A DNA stretch of 64,000 nucleotides from NCBI GenBank assembly GCA_035517695.1, contig DATIYI010000135.1, forward strand, positions 1 through 64,000, written 5' to 3'. Each line of letters begins with the position of its first letter. Positions within the stretch are counted from its first letter, which is position 1. Shown piece by piece: positions 41,526-50,690 of the stretch. A program made the position numbers and the translations under genes. Under the pieces are notes generated by a model that had not been told where the DNA came from, made no database searches, and saw only the letters and a list, made by a program, of their open reading frames with translations. Source of the DNA: DATFVJ01 sp035517695 (GTDB taxonomy: Bacteria > Actinomycetota > Actinomycetes > Streptosporangiales > Streptosporangiaceae).

Positions 41526-42971
41526 TCAGACGCGGCCCGCGCTCGGAGCGCCATCGGGGCGCTGGCCAGTCGGGTCGGTCGGGTCGGTCGCGGCAGGCGC
41601 GGCGGGCGCGGTCGGCGCCGCAACCGGGGCGGAAAGCACTGGCTGCCCGGCCTCCCCGACGGCGTTCCCCCGATGGTCCGCTGAGGCGGGCACGCCAACG
41701 TGCGCCGAACCCGCCCGCGCCGAACTGGCCTGCCGGGCCCTGGCGGCCTGCTGGGCCAAACCGGACCTCGCAGGCAGCGGCCGGGCCGAACCGTTGTCCT
41801 CGTCGGCGAGTGCCTCGGCCGAAGGATGCCTGGTCCGCCTGATACCCAGAATGCTCATGAAGAATGTGCCGAAGATGACCTGGCAGCTGACCACGAGGGC
41901 GGTCGCGGAGGGCACCATGAGACGCAGTGAATGCGTGGGATCCAGCGGGCCGAATCTCGCGACCCGCCACTCCGAGATTGATACCAGCGCGCCGACCAGA
42001 CCCGCCACCCCGAGCAGCACGCCCGCCACCAAACCACGCTCGAGGCTCCAGACCCGCAGCACCCGCTTCGCCCACCGATCCTGCGGCAGGAAACCCTCGG
42101 CACTGGCGTAGATCTTCGTGAACAGCGCGAACTGTACCGCCTGGAAGCCGATGACCACCATCGCCGACGCGCCGACCAGCGTGTCCACGTCAAACGACAC
42201 GCCGCCGATGGTCAGCGGCCCGGGCACGACCGCCGCACCGATCAGGAGCCCGATGGCAAGCAGCGCGATCCCTGGGATCAGGAACAGCCAGCGCGGGCTG
42301 AACAGCAGCAGGAAACGCAGATGCCGCCAGCCATCCCGCCAGCTGCGCAGATGTGGCGGGCGGCTACGGCCGTCAGGTGACAGCGTGGTCGGCACCTCGA
42401 CGACCCGCTGCCTCGCCAGCGTGGCCTTGACGACCATCTCGCTGGCGAACTCCATGCCTGTCGCCTGCAGGCCGAGCCCGAGCACGCTGTCCCTGCGGAA
42501 TCCGCGCAGGCCACAATGAAAATCACCGCTCTTGATGCGGAAAAACAGCCGCCCAATGAAGCTCAGTACAGGATTGCCCAGATAGCGGTGCAGCGCGGGC
42601 ATGGCACCAGGGGCGATGCCGCCCTTGAACCGGTTACCCATGACCAGGTCGGCACCGTCACGAAGAGCGGAAACAAACGGCATGAGCGCGGTGAAGTCGT
42701 AGCTGTCGTCGGCATCGCCCATGATGACGTACCGGCCTTGCGCGGCGACGATGCCGCCCATCAGCGCATTGCCGTATCCCTTCGCAGAAACCGGGACAAC
42801 CCGTGCGCCCGCCTCCTCCGCGAGCTCTTGGCTGCCGTCTGTACTGCCGTTGTCCGCTATGAGGATCTCGCCGTCGATGCCGTGCTCGCGCAGGAAGCCG
42901 GCGGCCTTGCGGACACAGGTGGCAACCGTCTCCGCCTCGTTGAGGCAAGGCATCAGTACGGTCAGTTCCAC
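41526..42971 (-). CDS. GT2 family glycosyltransferase with membrane C-terminus
   Basis: About 481 residues. The N-terminal GT-A domain is like dolichol-phosphate mannosyltransferase: VLMPCLNEAETVATCV, ILIADNGSTDGSQELAEE, the DxD in IMGDADDSYDFTAL, and the acceptor region MGNRFKGGIAPGAMP. Membrane segments follow at about 230-260, 270-300, 330-355 and 375-400. It may load sugar onto polyprenyl phosphate for the neighbouring GT-C enzymes. GTG 42971 has a GGAGGA box with 6-base spacing, better than the ATG at 43058. The Ala/Pro-rich tail is variable. Confidence 0.88.
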   Translation of the reverse strand: MELTVLMPCLNEAETVATCVRKAAGFLREHGIDGEILIADNGSTDGSQELAEEAGARVVPVSAKGYGNALMGGIVAAQGRYVIMGDADDSYDFTALMPFVSALRDGADLVMGNRFKGGIAPGAMPALHRYLGNPVLSFIGRLFFRIKSGDFHCGLRGFRRDSVLGLGLQATGMEFASEMVVKATLARQRVVEVPTTLSPDGRSRPPHLRSWRDGWRHLRFLLLFSPRWLFLIPGIALLAIGLLIGAAVVPGPLTIGGVSFDVDTLVGASAMVVIGFQAVQFALFTKIYASAEGFLPQDRWAKRVLRVWSLERGLVAGVLLGVAGLVGALVSISEWRVARFGPLDPTHSLRLMVPSATALVVSCQVIFGTFFMSILGIRRTRHPSAEALADEDNGSARPLPARSGLAQQAARARQASSARAGSAHVGVPASADHRGNAVGEAGQPVLSAPVAAPTAPAAPAATDPTDPTGQRPDGAPSAGRV

Positions 42972-43234
42972 GTCGTCTCCTCCGCGCTCCGGTGGCGCGC
43001 CTTCCGCTGGCGCACTCGGCACGACCCCGAGGTCGCTACCGTTGTGAATGTTGCGCAACTATCCGGCCTCGGCCCCCAGCGGCGATCATTGACCACGGGC
43101 AGCCAGCGCGAGTGGACGCTCGCACGAACAATGCCCAGGTTATGTGGCACCCGTGGCCGGTCTGGGCGCGGTCGCCGACGACCGCACAGTATCAACCGCA
43201 GGCTTTAGCGGGAGGGAAAGGAGAGAGCACGCGC

Positions 43235-44887
43235 GTGTTGGGCGGGCGAGGCAGTGATCCCGCGACCGGGCGCCGCGCGCCTGCGTCGCACCGGATCGCG
43301 GGTGCCGCCCTGGCCGCCCGAGGCGCGCTGTCCAGACATCGCGCCTTCGCCATCGCGCTCGCCGCCGGTGCCGCGCTGCGTATCGTGACCGAGCTTGGCT
43401 ACCGCTGGGCGTTCTGGTTCAACGACTCATTCGACTATGTCGCGATCGCGCAGCGGCTGCGGCCAGACCCGATGCGGCCGATTGGGTACCCGATCCTGCT
43501 CTGGCTGGTAGGACAGGTCCACAGCCTCCTTCTTATCACCTCGGTACAGCATCTGCTCGGACTCGGCACCGCTGCGGCGGGTTATGTGCTGTTGCGCAGG
43601 CGTTTCGGGCTCCCTGGCTGGGGCGCGACGCTCGCGATGGTCCCCGTCCTCTTCGACGCGTTCCAGATTCAGCTGGAACAATTGCTCCTCGCCGACACGC
43701 TGTTCACGTTCCTGGCCGTCGCCGCCTTCGCAGTGCTTTGCTGGCTTCCTGCGCCACGTGGGCGCGGGATGAACGCTTGGCAGGCGGCGGCGGCGGGAGT
43801 GCTTCTTGCCTTCGCCTCGCTCACCAGGGGTGTCGGCATCCCGCTGATCGTGCTCGCGGTTGCCTATCTGATCGTCTGCCGGGCCGGCTGGCGTGCCGTC
43901 ACGGCCGTATGCGCCGCCGCGGCCGCACCTCTCGCGGGTTACATCCTGTGGTTCCACGCCGTAAACGGCCAGTTCGCGCTCGACTCCACCGACGGGATCT
44001 ACTTGTGGGGCAGGACGGCCGCCTTCGCGGAGTGCGACGTCATCAAGCCGCCGCCAGCGCAGGCGTGGCTGTGCCCAAGGCTTCCACCGGCCCAGCGCGC
44101 CGCCTCATCGGCACAGGTCTGGCAGCCCACCTCGCCGCTGCGCTGGCAGCACGGCCAGGTGTTCAGCGCCAGGGAAAACGACCTCGCCATGCGCTTCGCG
44201 CTCCGGGCGATCGCCGCGCAGCCCGGTGGTTACGCGAATGCCGTATTCACCAGTGTGGGGCGCGCCTTCACCTGGAACCGCACGTCTTATCCGACCAGCT
44301 ACACCGCGAGCCTCTACACGTTCGCGGGAACTAAGACCTGGCTGCCGACCTGGCCCGAGGCCGACGGGCGCACCGCCGCCGAGGTAGCGCGATCATACGC
44401 GGACGGCGCAGCGGCGACCGCCGTCGTGCAGCCGTACGCCGGCCTCATGCGCTGGTACCAGCGCTACGTGTACTTGCGCGGCACCATGGTGGGACTCATC
44501 CTGGTCGCCGCGCCCGCGGCCGCGCTCGCCGGGCTCGTCCTGCGGCGCCGGGCCAGGCGCCAGCCGTCAGGCTCCCCCCGGTGCGCCGACCCAGCCGCAC
44601 GCCCGGCTACCGCGGCAGGCCAGGCGCGCCCCGCGGAAACCCCGGCGGCATGGCTGTGCTGGTCAGCGGCCGTCGCATTGCTGCTGATTCCTGCTCTCAC
44701 GGTCGATTTCGATTATCGTTACGTGCTGCCCGCGGTGCCGTTTGGGTGCCTGGCGGCGGCACTCGCTGCCAGGCGCTGCCTTGTGGCTGCTGGCCATTTC
44801 CACGCCGGCCAGCCGCCGCGTCGCTGCCGAAACTCTTCGGCGGCTAGCATTCGTACTGATCGCGAGCTGACAAGATCTGACGGCTAG
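43235..44887 (+). CDS. GT-C fold membrane glycosyltransferase, copy A
   Basis: About 550 residues with many membrane helices. The first external loop has ELGYRWAFWFNDSFDYVAIA with the Asp likely to be catalytic in this fold, then LRPDPMRPIGYPILLWLV, FQIQLEQLLLADTLF and FDYRYVLPAVPFGCLA near the C-terminus. The next gene has the same motifs in the same order, so the two are tandem paralogs. The exact sugar is unknown. GTG 43235 is 11 bases after an AAGGAG box. Confidence 0.8.
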   Translation: MLGGRGSDPATGRRAPASHRIAGAALAARGALSRHRAFAIALAAGAALRIVTELGYRWAFWFNDSFDYVAIAQRLRPDPMRPIGYPILLWLVGQVHSLLLITSVQHLLGLGTAAAGYVLLRRRFGLPGWGATLAMVPVLFDAFQIQLEQLLLADTLFTFLAVAAFAVLCWLPAPRGRGMNAWQAAAAGVLLAFASLTRGVGIPLIVLAVAYLIVCRAGWRAVTAVCAAAAAPLAGYILWFHAVNGQFALDSTDGIYLWGRTAAFAECDVIKPPPAQAWLCPRLPPAQRAASSAQVWQPTSPLRWQHGQVFSARENDLAMRFALRAIAAQPGGYANAVFTSVGRAFTWNRTSYPTSYTASLYTFAGTKTWLPTWPEADGRTAAEVARSYADGAAATAVVQPYAGLMRWYQRYVYLRGTMVGLILVAAPAAALAGLVLRRRARRQPSGSPRCADPAARPATAAGQARPAETPAAWLCWSAAVALLLIPALTVDFDYRYVLPAVPFGCLAAALAARRCLVAAGHFHAGQPPRRCRNSSAASIRTDRELTRSDG

Positions 44888-44920
44888 GCTGGCAGGCGCT
44901 GCGCAGGGGAGGGCACGGGT

Positions 44921-46540
44921 GTGAAGGTCCCGCCGGGGGGAGAAGTCGCGCCGTCCCCGGCACCACGACGGTCCATCGCCGCGTTCCTCGCCCGGCACTG
45001 GCTGTTCGTGGCCGTCCTGATCCCCGCGATCGCGGCGCGAGTGGTCACCATGCTCGGCTTCCGCTGGGCGCTGTGGTTCAACGACTCATACCAGTACCTT
45101 CAGTACACCGTGAACGGCTTGCGACCCGACCCGACGCGGCCCTCCGGCTACTCTGTCTACCTATGGCTGCTCGAGCCGCTGCACAGCTTCGCCGCCGTGA
45201 CGATCTCACAGCACCTGATGGGCCTCGGCATCGGTGTCCTGGTCTATGCGCTGCTCGTGCACCGCTTCAAGGTCCCGCTGTGGATCGCGACGCTGGCCGC
45301 GGTCCCCGCGCTATATGACGCGTACCAGATCCAGCTCGAGCACCTGCTCATGGCGGACACGCCGTTCGCCTTCCTGGTCACGGCGGCCATCACCATCGTG
45401 ATGTGGCGCGACAAGCCCAGCATGGCGCAGACCGCGATGGCCGGCCTGCTGCTGGGGCTGGCAGCCGTCACCAGGTCCATCGGGCTGCCGCTGCTCGTCA
45501 TCCTGGTGGTGTACCTGCTGATCAGGCGCGTCGGTTTGCGTGTCATCACCGCGGGGATCATGGCCTGCGCCGTGCCGGTGGTCGGCTACATGTTCTGGTT
45601 CCAGTCCTGGTATCAGCAGTTCGCTATGACCCAGAGCACCGGGATCTTCCTGTATTCGCGCGTGATGGCCTTCGCGGACTGCAGCAAGTTCAGCCTGCCA
45701 GCCGACGAGAAGCCGCTGTGCACGTCCGCACCACCGGACCATCGGATGCTCTCCCAGGATTACATCTGGAGCACTGACGCGCCGCTCCGCCGCTTCCCGC
45801 CGCCCGAGTTCTCGCCACTGACGAACCTGCTGGCCAAGGGATTCGCGACCCGGGCGATAGCGGCCCAGCCGCTCGACTATGCCCTTGTCACCTGGGACGA
45901 CACCTGGCGCTCGTTCGCGTGGAAGCGCAAGGTGTTCCCCGACCCCATCACCTACGGCGAATACGTATTCGCCAGCGCGAGCCACGGCCCCGCGCGGGGG
46001 CCCGCGACCGGCCACGGCTTCGGCGCACACTTCGCGGTGCCTCACTACGCCGACGGCAGCCAGATCACCCACGTGGTTGCGCCGTACGCAGCAATCATGC
46101 GCGGATATCAGAAGTACGTGTTCCTGCCCGGCACGATCCTTGGCGCGCTGCTCGTGGCCGGGCTCGGCGGGATGGTAATCGCCTGGCGGCGGCTCGGCGG
46201 CGAGATCCTGCTGCCCTGGGCCTTTGCCGTCGCCATGATCGTGATTCCGGCCGCCACCGCAGAATTCGACTATAGATACCTGCTGCCCGCCGTCCCCTTC
46301 GCCTGCCTGGCCACGGCGATGGTGTTCGGCGTGGGCAACCCCGTCGGCAATCGGCTGGCGGCGCGGCGCGAACTCCGCAGCACACCTGCGGGTGACCAGC
46401 ATGATGCGCGCGAACCAGTGACAGCGACACCGGCGGTAACGCCGTCCGGGCCCGCTGCCGGGGCCCCCGATGAGCCGAAGCCCGCCGGGGACAGGCCCGG
46501 CGCTGTGGCGCCAGACGCCGCCCCGCCGAGATCGCCTTGA
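44921..46540 (+). CDS. GT-C fold membrane glycosyltransferase, copy B
   Basis: A 539-residue paralog of the preceding gene. It shares MLGFRWALWFNDSYQYLQYT, LRPDPTRPSGYSVYLWLLEP, YQIQLEHLLMADTPF, TRSIGLPLLVILVVYLL and FDYRYLLPAVPFACLATAMV. The long external domain (about 230-390) differs, with Cys residues that may pair. GTG 44921 is preceded by GGAGGG at good spacing. The tail is Pro/Ala-rich. The pair likely transfers sugars from lipid carriers to an envelope polymer. Confidence 0.8.
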   Translation: MKVPPGGEVAPSPAPRRSIAAFLARHWLFVAVLIPAIAARVVTMLGFRWALWFNDSYQYLQYTVNGLRPDPTRPSGYSVYLWLLEPLHSFAAVTISQHLMGLGIGVLVYALLVHRFKVPLWIATLAAVPALYDAYQIQLEHLLMADTPFAFLVTAAITIVMWRDKPSMAQTAMAGLLLGLAAVTRSIGLPLLVILVVYLLIRRVGLRVITAGIMACAVPVVGYMFWFQSWYQQFAMTQSTGIFLYSRVMAFADCSKFSLPADEKPLCTSAPPDHRMLSQDYIWSTDAPLRRFPPPEFSPLTNLLAKGFATRAIAAQPLDYALVTWDDTWRSFAWKRKVFPDPITYGEYVFASASHGPARGPATGHGFGAHFAVPHYADGSQITHVVAPYAAIMRGYQKYVFLPGTILGALLVAGLGGMVIAWRRLGGEILLPWAFAVAMIVIPAATAEFDYRYLLPAVPFACLATAMVFGVGNPVGNRLAARRELRSTPAGDQHDAREPVTATPAVTPSGPAAGAPDEPKPAGDRPGAVAPDAAPPRSP

Positions 46541-46600
46541 CAGCACGCGCGCGCGTCCTCGCCGCGCGAGCCGCCAGCCAGATCCCGAACCCGGCTGTGG

Positions 46601-47467
46601 CTAGCCCGAGCGCCCTCCCGGCTTGCTCGCGACCACCGCGTCGTAGACCGCGCGTTTGGGCAGCCGCCGCTCAGCGGCGACCGCGGCGATCGCTTCCTTC
46701 CTGGTCAGGCCTGCTGCCTGGCGCTCGGCCACCTCAGCGGCGGCGCGGCCAGCGTCCACGCTGCCCCGATGCTTGCCGGTGTCAGCCGCGACGACGATCG
46801 TCACCTCGCCAAGCACTCCGCTAGCCGCCCAGTCCGCGAGATCGCCGAGAGTCCCGCGGCGGATCTCCTCGTGGGTCTTGGTCAGCTCACGGCACACGAC
46901 CGCGGGCCGGCCGGGGCCGAATGCCGCTGCCAGCTCACCGAGGGTCGCGGCGAGCCGCCGCGGCGACTCGAAGAAGACCAGCGTCCGTGGCTCGGTCGCG
47001 AGCTCGGCGAACCGGCGCACACGGTCACCGGGCCGCCGGGGCGGGAAGCCTTCGAAGCAGAACCGGTCGCTCGGCAGGCCCGCCACAGCAAGCGCCGCGG
47101 TCACCGCGGAAGGCCCGGGCAGGACGGTGACCCGGATTCCCGCCGCCGCGACCGCCCTGACCAGGCGGTAGCCGGGATCACTGATGCCAGGCATGCCGGC
47201 ATCGGTGACAAGCAGCACATCACGGCCTGCCTTCAGGTCAGCGAGCAGCCTCTGCGCACGCCGCTGCTCCACCGCCTCGTAGCACGATACGACCTGGGCC
47301 GTCAGCCGTATCCCGAGATCGGCGGCGAGCCTGCCAATCCTGCGGGTGTCCTCGGCTGCTATCACCGCCGCGCCCGCGAGGGCCGCCGTCAGCCGTGCCG
47401 AGGCGTCGGCCGGGCATCCGATCGGCGCCGCGGCGACGATCAACATCCCGTGTATCGTTTCGTTCAT
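46601..47467 (-). CDS. rsmI: 16S rRNA 2'-O-ribose methyltransferase RsmI
   Basis: A 288-residue tetrapyrrole-methylase-fold enzyme that modifies C1402 of 16S rRNA. Conserved segments are IAAEDTRRIGRLAADLGI, LLVTDAGMPGISDPGYRLVR, LPGPSAVTAALAVAGLPSD, FEGFPPRR and FFESPRRL. The N-terminal motif, normally ATPIGNL, reads AAPIGCP, so Asn and Leu are replaced. The start is ATG 47467; the open frame upstream to 49063 is antisense to the LCP gene and is not coding. rsmI usually lies beside metG; here it is 7 kb away. Confidence 0.9.
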   Translation of the reverse strand: MNETIHGMLIVAAAPIGCPADASARLTAALAGAAVIAAEDTRRIGRLAADLGIRLTAQVVSCYEAVEQRRAQRLLADLKAGRDVLLVTDAGMPGISDPGYRLVRAVAAAGIRVTVLPGPSAVTAALAVAGLPSDRFCFEGFPPRRPGDRVRRFAELATEPRTLVFFESPRRLAATLGELAAAFGPGRPAVVCRELTKTHEEIRRGTLGDLADWAASGVLGEVTIVVAADTGKHRGSVDAGRAAAEVAERQAAGLTRKEAIAAVAAERRLPKRAVYDAVVASKPGGRSG

Positions 47468-47738
47468 ACCGTTTCTTTTCTGACCGGCCATGCGCTTCGG
47501 CCCTAACCCGCCGTGCAGTGAAGCGGCAGGCCCGGAGGTGGGACCTATATTCTCCCTAACGGCTGCGCGGCGCGAGCCCGGCGTGCCGGTGGCCGCCCAC
47601 CTGGGCGCAGAGAGGCAGCACCTGACGGTCGCACCAGGAGAGATGACTCGGGCAACAAGAGGCGGGGGCGGCCCGGCCCATCGCCCGCCGCCAGGCAAAG
47701 ATCTACCTAGTCCATAACTGGCAAATTTGCACAAAATA

Positions 47739-47765
47739 GGAACCGGAACTATTGTTCCGGCGTCT
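47739..47765 (+). promoter_or_regulatory. Candidate ECF-type promoter with hairpin before the LCP gene
   Basis: GGAAC at 47739-47743 and CGTCT at 47761-47765 are separated by 17 bases, resembling the -35/-10 elements read by SigE-type ECF factors, about 70 bases before the LCP start. The spacer holds a perfect 7-bp inverted repeat (ccggaac-tatt-gttccgg, 47743-47760). LCP genes are often in envelope-stress regulons. The rest of 47468-47833 (366 bases) shows nothing further. Confidence 0.4.
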
Positions 47766-47833
47766 TGCTGGCGAGAGCGCAGCTCGCGAGGCCGATGCCG
47801 GGCACCAGCTGACGGATCCTCCGAGGCACCGGT

Positions 47834-49618
47834 GTGGACAGCGTTGAGGACGTGGGCATGACCGATCAGGGACGGCGTGGCGATCCCGACGGGGCCACAG
47901 GACGTTCCCCCGGCTCGTCCCCAACGGGGCCCGAAGGCGACGGCCCGGTACCAGCCGGCCCGTTGGCCGGGCCCTCCCTCGCCAACGTCTCCGCCGACGA
48001 GGGGACCGCTGCGCCCGGACCAGGTCAGCGGGACCGCGGCCCGCAAGGAGACGGCGGCGGCAGTCGCGGCGGCGGCAGTCGCGGCGGCGGTTCTCGCCGC
48101 GTGCGGCGCCGCGGACATCGCCGCCGCAGAATCTTGATGTGGGTTGCCATCGGCATGGTTCTCGTGCTGATCCTCGGCGGCTCGGTTGTGTACCTGAAAC
48201 TGAATTCCAACCTGCAGAGCGCGCCGCTGGATCTGGGTGCGCAACAGAGCGCGGAGAAGGTGGATCCGTTCGGCCGCACGGCCCTCAACATCATGCTCAT
48301 CGGTTCGGATACTCGCGCCGACCAAGCGGACTGCAAGATCGGCGGGGACTGTAGCGGCGGGGCGAACGCGGATGTCGAGATGCTCGTTCACCTGGCCGCC
48401 GACCGCTCGAACGCCACCGTGATGAGCATCCCGCGCGACACCGTTGCCAACGTGCCGCAGTGCACCAGCCCCACGCACCACGTCTATCCGCCGCAGCAGG
48501 CCGTGCAGATCAACTCCAGCCTGCAATCCGGCGGTCCGGGCTGTACTGTCGCCGCCGTGCACGCGCTGACCGGCATCACCATCGACCACTTCATCATGAT
48601 CGACTTCTCGGGTGTGGTTAACATGGCCGACGATGTCGGCGGCGTGCCGGTGTGCGTCAGCGCCAACGTATACGATCCGTACTCGCATCTGCGCTTGACC
48701 AAGGGCAGCCACGTGGTCGTAGGGCTGCAGGCGCTTGAGTTCCTGCGCACCAGGCACGGTTTCCTGGACGGCGGGGATCTGTACCGGACGCAGGCGCAGC
48801 ATATGTACCTGAGCGCGCTGATCAGGAAGATGAAGAGCGCGAGCACCCTGGCCAACCCGGTCACGCTCTATCGGCTCGCCAACGACGCCACCAGGGCCGT
48901 GACAGTCGACCCCGGCCTTGACAGCGTCTCCAAGCTCGTCAGTCTCGCCAGCGACCTGAACGAGGTGCCGGCCAAGCGGATCACGTTCGTCACCATGCCG
49001 ACCGTGCCGTATCCGGGCAATCCGGCCGCCTGGGTGGCCCCAGCCGAGCCGGGCGCTCAGCAACTATTCCATGACATCGCCACCGATACGCCGCTCACCC
49101 GGGCCGGGCCCGCCGCTAAGCCCGCGACCTCCACGCCGTCTGCCGCAACGGTCACGGCGAGTCCGGCACCTACCGTGGACAAGGCTTCGGTGCACATCTC
49201 CGTGCGGAACGGCACCGGCCTCGCCGGGCGTGCTCACGACGTTGCGGCCAAGCTCGCACGGGACGGTTTCACTGCGGCGGTCGGCGACCTCAACGCGCCC
49301 CTTACCACCACGACGAGCCTCGCCTACGGACCGGGCGAGCGCGCGCGGGCACAGGCTGTCGCCGCTGCGCTTGGCCTGCCTGCCAGCGCGCTGCACCGCT
49401 CAGGCACCTCGATGACATTGGTGATAGGCACGGACTGGCCGAGCGGCCGCACCTACCCGGGCAGTAACCCAGGCGCATCCCCGGCTCCGTCGGCGAGCGC
49501 TACAAGATCAGCTCCGGCCACCGGCTCGGCTTCCGCCGCGCCGCCGCCCGGCTCCGCCCCGGAGAACGCTTCCCATGCGGGCCAGTGCGCGCAGGTGAAC
49601 CCCGCCTACTCGTTCTGA
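47834..49618 (+). CDS. LytR-CpsA-Psr (LCP) family envelope glycopolymer ligase
   Basis: A 594-residue protein. A Gly/Arg-rich cytoplasmic part (with GGGSR repeats near 76-92), one membrane helix (about 98-120), the LCP domain with NIMLIGSDTRADQADC, VMSIPRDTVANVP, LTGITIDHFIMIDFSGVV and LEFLRTRHGFLDGGDLYRTQ, then a LytR_C domain (VHISVRNGTGLAGRAHDVAA) and a Ser/Pro/Ala tail. LCP enzymes attach teichoic acid or other glycopolymers from lipid carriers to peptidoglycan, matching the glycosyltransferases around it. GTG 47834 or ATG 47858 (GAGG 8 bases upstream) may start it. Confidence 0.92.
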   Translation: MDSVEDVGMTDQGRRGDPDGATGRSPGSSPTGPEGDGPVPAGPLAGPSLANVSADEGTAAPGPGQRDRGPQGDGGGSRGGGSRGGGSRRVRRRGHRRRRILMWVAIGMVLVLILGGSVVYLKLNSNLQSAPLDLGAQQSAEKVDPFGRTALNIMLIGSDTRADQADCKIGGDCSGGANADVEMLVHLAADRSNATVMSIPRDTVANVPQCTSPTHHVYPPQQAVQINSSLQSGGPGCTVAAVHALTGITIDHFIMIDFSGVVNMADDVGGVPVCVSANVYDPYSHLRLTKGSHVVVGLQALEFLRTRHGFLDGGDLYRTQAQHMYLSALIRKMKSASTLANPVTLYRLANDATRAVTVDPGLDSVSKLVSLASDLNEVPAKRITFVTMPTVPYPGNPAAWVAPAEPGAQQLFHDIATDTPLTRAGPAAKPATSTPSAATVTASPAPTVDKASVHISVRNGTGLAGRAHDVAAKLARDGFTAAVGDLNAPLTTTTSLAYGPGERARAQAVAAALGLPASALHRSGTSMTLVIGTDWPSGRTYPGSNPGASPAPSASATRSAPATGSASAAPPPGSAPENASHAGQCAQVNPAYSF

Positions 49619-49802
49619 GCTCACGCCTCAAGTGCAATGCGAGACCGGGCAGGAGCCGACGATGATCGGCGCGCTGCCAGCCGTTACCCCGGGTGCTGCT
49701 TGGTTCGCCTGGTGCGGTCCTCGAACGGCGGGTCGCCGGCCAGGGCCAGCTAGGGCTGCCCGGAGGTGATCCAGGGTCCTATCAGTAAAACGGCCTTAAA
49801 GC

Positions 49803-49822
49803 TCTGGCAGCGGTCTGCCAGA
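49803..49822 (+). terminator. 8-bp hairpin after the LCP gene
   Basis: tctggcag-cggt-ctgccaga is a perfect inverted repeat between the LCP gene and the next ORF. No U-tract follows. The rest of 49619-49882 shows nothing that I can support as a gene. Confidence 0.35.
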
Positions 49823-49882
49823 AGGTCCGCCGCGCACGTCCCGCCAGGGCAATCGAGTCTTACAGACGACTAAAGTGCCCGC

Positions 49883-50224
49883 ATGAAATGGCGTCGCCGT
49901 CAAGGCAACCGGCGGGCGGAACCCGCGACGAAGCTCGATCGTGAGGCGACCCCGGCCGATATCGCTGCGCTCATAGCTTTCGCGCGCAGCCGGCCTGGCG
50001 TGGAGTTCTATATAGAACCCGAGACGTTCGCGACCGATACCACCGCGGTCGCCGTCGCGGCCGACGGCGAGTGGACGCGGCGCAGGGTCGGGTCCCCCGC
50101 GGCGATCCGCAAGGTAGCGCGCGGTCTTCGACTGCCCGTGTATGAGGCCCAGATCGTCGGTTACCCCGCACGGATGCGTGCCTGGACCGAACGTCAGAAG
50201 CAGCGGCCGCCCGGCGCCTTGTGA
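49883..50224 (+). CDS. Conserved actinobacterial hypothetical protein
   Basis: A 113-residue basic, soluble protein without a signal peptide. It has a central stretch RPGVEFYIEPETFATDTTAV followed by WTRRRVGSPAAIRKVARGL and IVGYPARMRAW. This arrangement is familiar from short uncharacterised actinobacterial proteins, but I know no function. ATG 49883 is 10 bases downstream of a TAAAGT -10-like element, suggesting a near-leaderless transcript. Confidence 0.7.
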   Translation: MKWRRRQGNRRAEPATKLDREATPADIAALIAFARSRPGVEFYIEPETFATDTTAVAVAADGEWTRRRVGSPAAIRKVARGLRLPVYEAQIVGYPARMRAWTERQKQRPPGAL

Positions 50225-50690
50225 CAGCCTGATATCGGCTCCTGCATCACGGCTCGCGCGGCACCAGCATCACGACTCCAGCATCACGGCTCCCGCGGCT
50301 CCAGCATCACGGCGAGCGCGGCTCCAGCATCACGGCCCGCCTGCCATTGAAGCGGGCCTTGATTGTCCGGCTCCCGCGGCTCCAGCATCACGGCTCCCAC
50401 GGCTCCCACGGCTCCCACGGCTCCCACGGCTTCAGCATCACCGCTCCCGCGGCTCAAGAGCGGCCCGCAGGGCATCGTCGTCGGCCGTTCGGCTCCGGGA
50501 TCATGCTTCTCACCTGTATCAATACTTCTTGAATTCGTGTGAACACGCTCAGTAACTATAGCCGCGGGATTCAGCATTCTCCCAGTTTGCTCTGATGCCG
50601 AACGGATACGTCACCTGCAGAATCGCAGCTAGAGAGCATATTTCGCGCGCCCGGTCCACGTATCGACAACCAGCAAGCCAGGGAGGAAGG
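50225..50690. repeat. Repeat-filled gap before the protease gene
   Basis: 466 bases with no gene. From 50235 to 50457 it is composed of degenerate units like agcatcacggctcccgcggc, with seven copies of catcac and a run of four acggctccc nonamers (50388-50430). The remainder (50460-50690) is lower in GC and should contain the protease promoter; the GGAGG box is at 50681-50686. Confidence 0.8.

Noticed and set aside
47468..49063. 530-codon N-terminal extension of rsmI
   Set aside because: It lies antisense to the LCP gene and across its promoter; RsmI proteins begin at about the MNETIHG start.
50235..50457. Possible CRISPR array or REP element
   Set aside because: Units are degenerate, contiguous and variable in length, with no spacer structure and no stable hairpin common to the copies.
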